64,000 nucleotides of DNA, from the NCBI RefSeq assembly GCF_949628265.1, contig NC_088787.1:19024501-19088500 (forward strand). Direction: 5' to 3'. Below, in pieces: positions 12,201 through 21,865 of this stretch; within the stretch, counting starts at the first letter, position 1; every line of letters starts with the position of its first letter. The position numbers and the translations under genes are program-made. The notes under the pieces were generated by a model. It did no database searches and was not told the DNA's origin. It worked only from the letters and a program-made list of their open reading frames with translations. Source of the DNA: Cloeon dipterum (taxonomy: Eukaryota > Arthropoda > Insecta > Ephemeroptera > Baetidae).

Positions 12201-14307
12201 TGATGGAAAGGCGCACTGTGAAAACCACTTTGACGAGCAAAACTGCCAAGGTGAGCATTATTTCCGTTTATCTTGACCCACTTTCACTGATGGCGCTTTT
12301 GCACGCACAGACATCTGCGGCAACGATGAGTACAGGTGTTCAGAGGGCAGGTGCATTCCACAAGCCTGGAGGTGCAACGGCAAGGCTGAGTGCACTGAAG
12401 GCGACGATGAGAAACTTTGCGGTGAGTTATCTCTTTTTTATTGGTGTTATAAATATAAATTATTTGAGAACTTGATGCTGATCAAATCTTGGGAAATTAT
12501 TACTCGGTTGGAATTGGAATTGGAATTGTATTTATTTGCGTATATTTTCGATACAAGATATGTGATTTTTTTTATTTTTCAGACTGTTCACTGGACCAAT
12601 TTAAGTGTAAGGCTGGAGGCTGCGTGATGAAATCCCAGATTTGCGACGGAGAGCCGCAGTGTCCTGACAAGAGCGACGAATGGGACTGTTTGAGAATCAA
12701 CGACGAAACGCTGCAGCTGCAAGTCAGGTCGAACGAAGGCAAGTGGCTGAAGGTGTGCTCTGACAACTGGGACACCAACTGGAGCAAGGCTGCGTGCCAG
12801 ATGCTTGGATTTAGGTAATTTAATTTCTACCCTTTAATTGGTAAAGGTTGATTTAATAATTTTAATTTATCATTTAAGTGATGCTGTATACACCAACTAC
12901 CCATCTCTGCTTGTTGATGACGACGAACGCGTCTTGGCGCTGAAGCCATCTGCTGGAAATGCTTCTCAGGCCCTTTCGATTCTCGGAGCTTTGGAGAAGG
13001 CTCCTTCAGACTCTTGTACCTCAAACAAAACTGTGGAAGTTTCTTGTCACAGCTTTGGTACGTTTTCAGACCAGCTGAATATTGAGCATTTTAATTAATT
13101 CTTGTTACCATTTCCAGCATGTGGAAGGACCCAAATCAGCGCTGGTCTGAACGCCAGGGTGGTTGGAGGTCACAGGGCCTCAGATGCTCAATGGCCAACC
13201 GTCGCCCTGATGTTCAACACAAAGCTAAAAACAGGGTGCACTGCCAGCATCATCAGTCCCATTTGGCTCCTAGTCTCTCTAAGCTGCATTAAGAATAAGT
13301 AAATTTAACAAATCAAATAGACGAAAGACGTTTAATGTATTTTGTCCCAACCAAAGGGATTCCACTTTGAGCGCGGAGAACTGGCAACTCTACGCTGGCG
13401 GTACCATGTTCAACGCCGAAAACCAAGATCCCAAAATGCAAGTGCGCAACATAAGCAGCATCATCGGCCACCCGCAATTCCAATACAACAGATTCTTGTT
13501 TGAGCAAGACGTCGCCCTGATCAGAGTGGCCAAGCCACTGATCCTTGATGAGCAGTTGGTCACCGCAATCTGCCTCAGTGGCAAGATCGTGGACCCCAAA
13601 CCTCCGCTCTGTGTCACTGCAGGCTGGGGATACAACTCCAGAACTCCAAGTAATATTAAAAAAAAATATGAAAATGGCATGCTAATTATTTTGTTTGTTC
13701 TGCAGGAGATGGGAATCTTCGCCAGTATTTGCATTATTTGCCAGTGCCAACGTTTGACACTCAGGAATGCAACTCAACCAGGCATTACAATGGACAGATC
13801 GCCGAGGGTCACATCTGTGCTGGTTATACTGACGCGGAACGGTCGCCTTGCGATGTAAGTAGAAACAAATTCAAGTCAAAGAAAAATTTCGGATATATAT
13901 TGTAAAATAAACTGTTGGTTTTAAAAAAAAAATATTAACCATTGGGTTTATGTTAAATATTTTTAAAGGGATTTTAATTTTATTTATATCATTTTGCATT
14001 TAAAGAGTTATGGTTATTTCTAGTAAGCCAAAAATTAAAACAAACTCCGTTGTAAATGCATGAATTTCCTTTTCAATTTAAGCTCTAGTTATAAATTTTG
14101 CACCATAATTTACAGAACGACGAGGGTGCTCCTTTGATGTGCGTCAATGAAGACAACACGTGGGAGCTGCAGGGTCTGCTAACGTACCACAGCTACTGTG
14201 GCCGAGGCCTTCATCCGTCCATTTTCATCTCAGTGAGTCCTCTGAAACAGTGGATCGACCAGACGGTTGGCTCCGACTTCGCTCACGCAGCCACCACAAC
14301 CAGATAG
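3276..14307 (+). CDS. Type II transmembrane SEA-EGF-LDLRa-SRCR serine protease homologue (catalytically dead), with large His/Glu-rich insert
   Basis: Eighteen coding exons join in phase to 1937 codons plus stop: 3276-3433, 6797-7051, 7161-7282, 7594-7743, 7795-7907, 7969-8045, 8100-8272, 8328-8471, 8570-11646, 11985-12072, 12131-12250, 12311-12421, 12583-12814, 12879-13057, 13118-13298, 13357-13649, 13706-13854, 14116-14307. Domains in order: cytoplasmic tail (1-157), one membrane segment (about 158-178), SEA domain (about 229-349) with a GSIVV cleavage-type motif, EGF (350-397), low-complexity region (398-1370), five LDLRa repeats (1372-1566), SRCR (1567-1665) and an S1 domain from about 1667 with an R-VVGG activation site. 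The His motif AAHC reads SLSC (13276-13287) and GDSGGPL reads NDEGAPL (14116-14136); Asp in DVALI is kept. Enzyme activity is therefore unlikely, and a role as an anchored binding or scaffold protein is my inference. The layout recalls corin/enteropeptidase-type proteins, but I cannot name an orthologue. Confidence 0.88.
3434..6796. other. Intron 1 (3.4 kb) of the SEA/SPH gene, with a CpG-rich patch
   Basis: The exon 3276-3433 ends with a split Arg codon that is completed exactly at 6797, which supports this long intron. Positions about 4850-5420 are distinctly richer in CG dinucleotides than the AT-rich surroundings and could be an internal promoter or enhancer. A 134-codon ORF at 5425-5829 has no protein-like features. 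Nothing else is seen. Confidence 0.6.
7332..7408 (+). repeat. tRNA-Leu-like sequence, probable SINE head or tRNA pseudogene
   Basis: A 77-nt stretch in intron 3 of the SEA/SPH gene begins GGAGCGG and ends CCGCTCC, a perfect 7-bp acceptor-type pairing. It carries a good B box (GGTTCGATTCC, 7388-7398) and a CCAG/CTGG stem around a loop containing TCAG, resembling the CAG anticodon arm of tRNA-Leu. The anticodon loop is one base too long, the T stem has mismatches and no proper D arm is visible. A functional tRNA is therefore unlikely. I see no A-rich tail and no second copy in the window. Confidence 0.45.
8570..11493 (+). repeat. Coding low-complexity block: His/Asp clusters and EPEPSS-type repeats
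   Basis: This part of one 3077-nt exon encodes about 970 residues with almost no ordered-domain character. The first third alternates His/Asp clusters ([11 protein letters not shown] type, about 8815-8890 and 9485-9545) with [11 protein letters not shown] units. The middle is Glu/Lys/Ser rich and the end has APVREA units (11383-11440). The phrase QTGVVYS occurs twice (about 9438-9458 and 10126-10146), marking an older internal duplication. The reading frame stays open throughout and joins EGF and LDLRa exons in phase, so this is real coding sequence. Confidence 0.85.
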
Positions 14308-16399
14308 GAGAATGCGAATGGACTGCACTTTTGAATTTAGGGATGTGATGATCTGTGTAGCTGAACCAGTTTTTAAATCTTGGAACGAATCAAATTAGTT
14401 TGAGGTGTTTATAAGAAAAAGTAAGCAACTGCTCTTTAAAATGGTTGCCATGAATCTGCTTTAGCTTCTTCCAGATAAAATTTATCTGAGCCAAACAGGC
14501 TTTTTTCTGCTTTCCTGTAAATACATTATGTTCTTATAATTTGTAAGTACGATCAACGGATATCATGTGTCAAATAATATGATCTATAGACGGAAACTTT
14601 AACGAAGACTCAGCCTGTACCCTAAACTGCCCCTTATCTTAAAACTTCCCTGACATTATACAGTTTTTTATTATAGGAAGGAAAAGTATTGTGTGGCATA
14701 GAGGGCATCTTTCATTCGGTCTCCGTTGTAGCTTTTTTCCAAAAGGAAATGGTTGAAATCTCAAAGAGAGGTGCTAAGCAAATGAAGTCTATTCATATAA
14801 GTCGTCATGAGAAAATTGCGTTGCTGGCCAAGACACATAGGATTAAATATGTTCTTTTAAAAGCTGCTGTACACATGGATCCAGCAGTCAGTCAACACGA
14901 GAGGATTTTTATATCCTAATTATTTGGACCGCTGGAGTTGGTGCTTAATCGCGCAATATCTTCAATTTGCTGACTTTTTTGTAACTTCAAGAAATGAGTA
15001 TGGATTTGTTTTTGCGACATTTTTGTGAATAAAAAAATTATATTGGATGAAAGCGAACCAGTAGATTAAATTTAATGCTGAATGTGCTCATTATTTTAGC
15101 TATTTTGCTACACATAAAATAAATATAATAAATAAAGTAATGAGAAGATTGAGTGCCTCTTTCGAGAATCTTATTGAGCTGAATCTGTTCATATAATATA
15201 GTTCCACAAAGTTTAATAGTGTCTTCTTTGAACACGATATATTAAGGTGTAAAAGTATATTCCAGAGTGTAAAAATTTTCTTCAATTTTTGTGTACTGTA
15301 CGTTGTACCATACTAAATCAATGAAATAAATAAAAATCGTATTTCAACACAATAAAGCAGTTTCTTTTGTGTAATGTTATATAGGTTCCTATTTTTCGAG
15401 ATATAGGCTCTACCCCCTGCCTGACAGCAAGTGCTTTAAACAACTCCCTGCAGAAACTCGTCGCGTTCTATTAAGGGCTCATAATGGACGTACGATTGAA
15501 GGGAATTCAGTCCAGAAAAGGACTATCTCAATATGCTCAATATATATGTAACTGCCCTCGCACCGAGGTCTTTAATTTTAACGCTATAGACGTGTCTTAT
15601 TCGTCCAGTGCAATGCCATTTCACGCATGCTGGTAAGGTCAGTAAGGTGCACACAAATAAGCAAAGTTAATATCAAAAGTGACCAGTCAGACTGCTTCTG
15701 CAATACTCCCTAATCCTTAAGCTCATCATTAAACATACAGACGTACAGAAGAAAAATCCGAAAAATAAGGTTGAAATTGTGAAAAGTAATGGATGGATTT
15801 TGGTTAATCTACAGAGCTCTTTAGCCTCTATTATAGTGCCCTGCAATAATTCCATTCACGCGCATTAATTGATTGAGTTATTTATTAAACGCCAACGGCG
15901 TACAACTATATAATATATAATATATACACATACATGGAAAGGATCACAACTTTTTCGCGCGCATTAAAGAAAGTAAATTTTCGCGGTTCTTAAAAATCTA
16001 AAAATGGCTACCCCCAACCCCAAGTAACACTATTTCACATTTAACAGCAACTAGCGACCTCAGCTGTTCACTCTTGGAAACAATGACAGATATTAAAATC
16101 AGCCGCTTTATGTTATTTAGCCGAATCTGATTTTGAACCAAAAAATCCTAACCACACAAAGACAGAGTCAGTAAGAGGCTGAATTGAAGCATAGTATTTT
16201 CTTTACTCTGTGCAATAATTTACTGTCATCAGCCGCCAACCTGTTTATTGACAGGTCCGTATATAGATAAAGAGTTACGATATCTTTTATGTATGTTCGA
16301 TTTTTAGATTTTAAATTACATATATATACATACATACATTAATATCCATGTTTTATTAACAGGCGAGGTGAATAACTTGGAGTTGCTATAGAGTTTAGG
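14308..16399. other. 3' UTR of the SEA/SPH gene and spacer to TMEM256
   Basis: AT-rich sequence. A candidate poly(A) signal AATAAA lies near 15028, with a second cluster near 15325-15350. A 76-codon ORF at 14689-14919 is not recognisable and I do not annotate it. A short palindrome (ACGCC-AAC-GGCGT) at about 15890-15903 recurs at about 22242-22255. TATA-like low-complexity runs occur at 15905-15930 and 16318-16340. Confidence 0.5.
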
Positions 16400-17839
16400 A
16401 TGAGTGTTGAAGGCGTCTTCAACTATCTAATTTTCGACAATCCATTGAGTAAGGTTGCAGTTGACTGTGTCCAAAAAGGGGTATGTATGTAAAAATAATT
16501 TGTAGAAAGAAAAAACTAATTACATAAATCGCATCTTAAACAGAGCTCATTATTTGGACTGACCAAGACTACGGCTACCAAAGCAACACAGAAAGGCGCC
16601 AACATGGCAAGTTCAGCCGCTGCTTCCTCCCTGTCAAAGATGGCAAAGAGCTGCGGCCCTTTCATCAGGGTTGGAGGTCTCTCGGGGGCCATTTGTGTTG
16701 GACTTGGTGCTTACGGATCACATTGTATGAACACAGGATTATTAAAGGTTTAAATTATATTTATATATTATTGTGCAGCCTTGTTGCTGAGGAAAGATGT
16801 ATCTGATGAAAGGAAGAGGGCATTCAACACCGCAAACAGTTACCATTTCATTCATAGCCTGGCACTGCTTGCTATTCCCCTCTGCAGGAAACCTCTCATT
16901 GTAAGTCTTGCTTGTAGATTATTTTTTATTAATAGTTCTAAATGCTTTTTTAGCAAGTTTTACCCATTAACATAAGTGATACGAAAAGTCACATTTAATA
17001 ATAAACAAATCTTTTCACGGGACGTAAGCAAGTGGAATGAGGTTAAGCAAACTCAACGAGATTTACATCACTAATAATATCAGTCTTCTTCAACACCAAA
17101 TTTGATCTTCTTGGCTGAGGTCGCAGGCCACTACTGTTAATTTTGGTTTTCAATCAAAATTTGCAGGCAATTCCAATTCAAATATCTAAATACAACAATT
17201 TTTTTACCCCTTTGAGTTTTGCAAATATTATCTTTAAATCTTAGGTTCTAACCATCAAAAGGCAATAGCTGCACACGTTAGACTCGTCTCGCTCTCCCCT
17301 GACCAGCTTAAGGGGTGTTTACGCTTACGTTCCACCACCTTTCAACCCCACTGCTACAATATTAATGGCAAAAATATACTAATAAGTATGCTTCATCAGG
17401 GCTTAAAGATATTTTAAACTATCCAAGTTCCATTCTAATTTAACACCCCATACCTTACTTAAAAATTAAAACAGTAAATATCTCAATCAAATATAAATAC
17501 AATTCGAGAAAAATCCTTGTTTATTGTTTTTTGGTATCTGTGCATGCTTTGTTTTCAATATGAACTCCTGGTTGAAAAAGAAGAAATTTTAATTTCAATT
17601 TATTCTTTGCATCATTAAAAATGTATTATTTACAAATTTTAACCTTCTGCTTATAAATGCCCGAATTTAATGCTTAATTATTTCACTGTTTCTAGAGCGG
17701 AACATTGATGATATCTGGAATTGCCCTGTTTTGCGGACCTTGCTACCATTTTGCCCTGACTGGCAACACAAATATTAAACCAGTCACCCCTTATGGGGGG
17801 ATGCTGCTGATCGTAGCGTGGCTGTCACTGTGTCTTTAA
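16400..17839 (+). CDS. Tmem256: TMEM256 / DUF423 family membrane protein
   Basis: Four exons join in phase: 16400-16480, 16544-16724, 16779-16900 and 17696-17839, giving 175 residues. The C-terminal 110 residues match the small TMEM256 family closely: RVGGLSGAICVGLGAYGSH, then HHFLHSLALL-like YHFIHSLALLAIPLCRKPL, then TPYGGMLLIVAWLSLCL. Hydrophobic stretches agree with a four-helix membrane protein of unknown function. Human TMEM256 is about 113 residues, so the first about 70 residues here (Ala/Ser/Thr/Lys rich) are an N-terminal extension, perhaps an organelle-targeting leader (inference). Intron 3 (16901-17695) contains one copy of a roughly 500-bp repeat that recurs at 19431-19930. Its last exon lies inside the left unit of the tandem duplication and is absent from the right unit. 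Confidence 0.86.
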
Positions 17840-18057
17840 GTCAACAATGCACCCACGCTGCGATGTAGTGCTTCCTGTTTCCCATCGTCAGTTTCATATT
17901 GTTTAATTGGTTTAATCATTATATTTATTTGTTAAGACAAATAAACAACTATTTGCGTAGAAAACAAAATACGTGTTTTGCGATTTAGAATTAGAAAATG
18001 CGGGTAATTTGTATTTTTAAGGTTTATTCCGCATTATTCCCAAAATTACAAAAAAAA

Positions 18058-18447
18058 TTATGAGTTGGCATTCGGTCCACGACGTCTGCCAAAGCCCTGA
18101 ACAACATTTACAAATCGCCTGTTATACTGGATGCGGCGCTTGGCGCGTCCAGTCTTCTTCTTCTTCTTCTCCTGTTTTTCGACTCTAGGGGTCTGGCCCT
18201 TAACCTTGCCAGCACGAGCCAAAGAACCGTGAACCTTTCCACCCTTCACAGCTACATTGGCGTCCAAGGTCGAGCAAGTGATACTTCCGAGAGTAACACA
18301 GTCTTCCAGGGGAGTGCCTTCGCAGCTCAGAAGGAGGTCTCCCTCGACAGCCTCGGCTTCCAGGAGCCTGTTCTTGATCTGGCCGACCGTCTCATCAGCC
18401 GAAACCTCAAGCACGGATGTGTTCAAACCACGTACAAACAGCTGCAT
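18058..18447 (-). CDS. RpS30: Ubiquitin-like/ribosomal protein S30 fusion (FAU), copy 1
   Basis: A single-exon 129-residue protein. Residues 1-70 form a ubiquitin-like domain starting [15 protein letters not shown] and ending in Gly-Gly (VAVKGG). The last 59 residues are ribosomal protein S30 of the small subunit ([17 protein letters not shown] through RRGPNANS, with the basic [12 protein letters not shown] core). In this family the leader is cut off after the Gly-Gly pair. The protein is identical to the copy at 20936-21325, and the coding DNA differs at one silent site (an Asn codon). The flanks are far more divergent. A TTATAAAAA-type TATA sequence lies just upstream, near 18462-18470. Confidence 0.95.
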   Translation of the reverse strand: MQLFVRGLNTSVLEVSADETVGQIKNRLLEAEAVEGDLLLSCEGTPLEDCVTLGSITCSTLDANVAVKGGKVHGSLARAGKVKGQTPRVEKQEKKKKKTGRAKRRIQYNRRFVNVVQGFGRRRGPNANS

Positions 18448-19038
18448 GGTTATGTCTGGTTTTTATAATCTGTAACACGAAATTTATATTGCACGTTAAA
18501 GAAATATTGACGAAAATTTATTATTAATCTTTGGGGGTTAAATATAATTTAATTTAACCCCCAATTAAATTAAATATAATTTAACAATAAACAAAAGGAA
18601 ACGAGTTTACAATATGTAAATAAATAATGAAATTCTGCGGCTTGGCATGCCATGCCGTGAGCTTTGGAGGAAGCCACTATTTTGAAGCTTTCCATCGAGC
18701 TCAAACCACCTCAATCGGTCGTAATTATGCTCTCAATTCGAAAATCAGAGTTTTAAGTCCACAACCGACATGCATTTGGCGATTTTCCGCCAGTACCTAC
18801 ATCAAATTTAGGCAAAATCCGATCAAATTTAGCCAGAATCCTTCAGCTTCACATGTGTGGCAAACAGTAAAAAGATAAGGTCGAGGGGGTCACGTGATCA
18901 GGTTTCACGAAATGAGGCGCGCAATGATCGATGATACGCATGCCACACCCCTTTTAAAGTGATGGGTGACGCCCCCTTGTTGACTTTTTTCTGAACAGGG
19001 CGAGAGGCGAGAGCAGGGGGCTACCCAGGGCGAGAGCG

Positions 19039-19175
19039 ATGTTGAACGAAGTGTTGCTGGAAAAACTTAAAATGTTTGGTGATTCCTCAGCTATTATAGC
19101 TACGACGACTTTGTCCTCGTTTTAAGCATCGCCAAAACTCTCGTTGTCTCAAACGCCTCGAACACGTCTTTGAAA
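19039..19175 (+). pseudogene. Decayed copy of COMMD3 exon 1
   Basis: This region is closely similar to the true first exon at 21866-22001 and starts with the same MLNEVLLEKLK sequence. A small indel in the SDDD region shifts the frame and leads to an early TAA (about 19120). The splice donor has changed from AAAG-GTAAAA to AAAG-TTAAAA. The COMMD3 second exon is present only downstream of the right-hand copy. This is the truncated end of a tandem duplication and is probably not functional as COMMD3, though its promoter half could still fire. Confidence 0.85.
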
Positions 19176-19930
19176 GTTAAAAATCGCAAACTATTGCAGT
19201 AGCAAGATATCTCACACAATACATAAAGAGATCAAATATAATATAATATTATATAGGAATTATGTATTTCGTAAAAAGATAATAGATATACAAAAAATAC
19301 TTCATAACACTTCGTTATGTTAGCTCTTTTAACTTAGATTATTTCCTCATTTTTCAGATTTGTTTATTTCCTTTTCTTCACTGTTCAATCTAGAAGAAGC
19401 AAAATATGATAATAATATAAGCTAAGATTAATAAACAAATCTTTTCACGGGACGTAAGTGGAATGAGGTCAAACCAAACTCAACGAGATTTACAACGCAA
19501 TTTAATATCAGTCTTCTTTAACACCAAATTTGATCTTTTTGGTCAAGGTCACAGGCCACTACTGTTAATTTTGGTTTTCACAATAAATTCCGATAAATTC
19601 CAATTTAAATCTTGAAATATATAAACACGATTTTTTACCCTTTTGAGTTTTGCAAATAAATCTTGAGTTCTTAACCATCAGAATTGCAATAACTGCACAC
19701 GTTAGACTACTTGTAGTCTCGCTCTCCCCTGACCAGCTGAAGGGCTTAGGGGGTGTTTTCGCTTACATTCCACCCCTTTCAACCTTTCTGCTTACTGGCA
19801 AAAATGTACTAATAACCATATTATGCTTCCTCAAGGCTTAAAAATATTTTAAATTATACAAATTCCATTCTTAACACCCCATACCTTACTTAAAAATTAA
19901 AACAGTAAATATCTCAATCAAATATAAAAT

Positions 19931-20935
19931 AATTAAAATTCCAGTGGGGTTTGAATGTTTTTGCTTTTTCAAGGGGATTAAAATAAAGCAATTTATTTGG
20001 GGTGAAGGGTATGCAACCCCTGAACCCTTTAGATGGTCAGGGTAGGTCAAGAGGAGTCAAAAAGTTTTTAAAATCCTGATGGTGAAATGCTAAACACAAA
20101 AAAATCGTGTTTGAATTTGAATATTAAAAAACAACAGAGAATACCACTCTGAATTTTTTCACACAAGTTCACAAATGTAATGGGACGACTTAGAAATACA
20201 TTTTGAAATTTCCAAAACTCTGAGCTCATTTCCAAAATTTTAATTTGAAACCAAAATGGACAGTACTTTACCTTTGACTGACGTAATTTGTGTTAGATAG
20301 ATTGGACTTGGGGAGAGGAATCCAAAGCGCACCTTATTTATAAATTCCATCACTGGGGATAAAATACAATATGGGCTGAAAGTTTTCCAAAATTGCCCTG
20401 CTAAGCCAAGTTAAAATTAAAATACTTTGTCGAAATATATTCACAACACAATCTATACTAATGAAGATATATATATATCTGTGTGTGTGTGTGTGTGGTG
20501 TGGATTTTGTTAATTGATCCCATGTTAATTTTGTCCTCCGACCTGTGATATTACATAAGTTTGAACAGGGGTTGGAATACTTCATAATAAATTACATACC
20601 AAGATTCCCAATTTGATCCATTCACGCGGGAATTCATGGTCTGTACTCAACAAATAATGACATCGAAAACAAATTGGCAACATTTTCTATTATTTGCTTG
20701 TATGGTAAATAGTTGAAAATTTAAATATTGTCAATAAGTTGTTTTAACACCAAATCAAGAAAAATCCTACTTTTATTGTGTTTAATCGTTATACTTATTT
20801 GTAAAGATAAATAAACAAAACTAATTGCGTTGGAAAACAAAATACGTGTTTTGCGATTTAGAAATAGAAAATGCGAGTAAATTAGATTTTTAAGGTTTAT
20901 TCCGCATTATTCCCAAAATTTACAAAAAAAAAAAA
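19931..20935. other. Unique spacer in the right duplication unit
   Basis: About 800 bp of AT-rich DNA replaces the TMEM256 exon 4 region of the left unit. It contains a short (GT)n microsatellite at about 20480-20496 and no gene that I can support. From about 20785 the sequence again matches the left unit (3' flank of the FAU gene). Confidence 0.55.
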
Positions 20936-21325
20936 TTATGAGTTGGCATTCGGTCCACGACGTCTGCCAAAGCCCTGAACAACATTTACAAATCGCCTAT
21001 TATACTGGATGCGGCGCTTGGCGCGTCCAGTCTTCTTCTTCTTCTTCTCCTGTTTTTCGACTCTAGGGGTCTGGCCCTTAACCTTGCCAGCACGAGCCAA
21101 AGAACCGTGAACCTTTCCACCCTTCACAGCTACATTGGCGTCCAAGGTCGAGCAAGTGATACTTCCGAGAGTAACACAGTCTTCCAGGGGAGTGCCTTCG
21201 CAGCTCAGAAGGAGGTCTCCCTCGACAGCCTCGGCTTCCAGGAGCCTGTTCTTGATCTGGCCGACCGTCTCATCAGCCGAAACCTCAAGCACGGATGTGT
21301 TCAAACCACGTACAAACAGCTGCAT
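20936..21325 (-). CDS. RpS30: Ubiquitin-like/ribosomal protein S30 fusion (FAU), copy 2
   Basis: This is the same 129-residue fusion as copy 1: a ubiquitin-like leader ending in Gly-Gly, then the 59-residue S30. It is intact, with protein identity of 129/129 to the left copy. It lies head-to-head with COMMD3 (540 bp between start codons), so the two probably share a promoter region. I infer that this arrangement is the ancestral one, because COMMD3 is complete only on this side. Both FAU copies look expressible, and nothing in the sequence says which supplies most of the protein. Confidence 0.95.
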   Translation of the reverse strand: MQLFVRGLNTSVLEVSADETVGQIKNRLLEAEAVEGDLLLSCEGTPLEDCVTLGSITCSTLDANVAVKGGKVHGSLARAGKVKGQTPRVEKQEKKKKKTGRAKRRIQYNRRFVNVVQGFGRRRGPNANS

Positions 21326-21865
21326 GGTGATGTCTGGTTTTTAAAACCTGTAACACGTAATTTATATTGCACGTTTTAGAAATATTGACGTAAATATATT
21401 ATTATTTATAAGGGTTATATATAATTTAACAATAAACAAAAGAAAACGAGTTAACAACATGTAAATAAATAATGAATTCTGCGGCTGGGCGTGCCATGCC
21501 GTGAGCTTTGGAGGAAGCCTCTATTTTGAAGCTTACCATCGAGCTCAGACCACCTCAATCGGTCGTAATTATGCTCTCAATTCGAAAATCAGAGTTTCAA
21601 GACCACAACCGACACGCATTTGGCGATTTTCCGCCAGTACCTACATCAAATTTAGGCAAAATCCGATCAAATTTAGCCAGAATCCTGCAGCTTCACACGT
21701 GTTGGCAAACAGCTTGCTTGTAAGTCAACGTCGAGGGGGTCACGTGATCAAGTTTCATGAAATGAGGCGCGCAATGATCGATGATACGCATGCCACACCC
21801 CTTTTAAAGTGATGGGTGACGCCCCCTTGTTGACTTTTCTCTGAACAGGGCGAGAGGCAAAAGCG

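Noticed and set aside
14689-14919. 76-codon ORF downstream of the SEA/SPH stop codon
   Set aside because: Not recognisable, lies in the 3' UTR or spacer, and has no poly(A) or splice context of its own.
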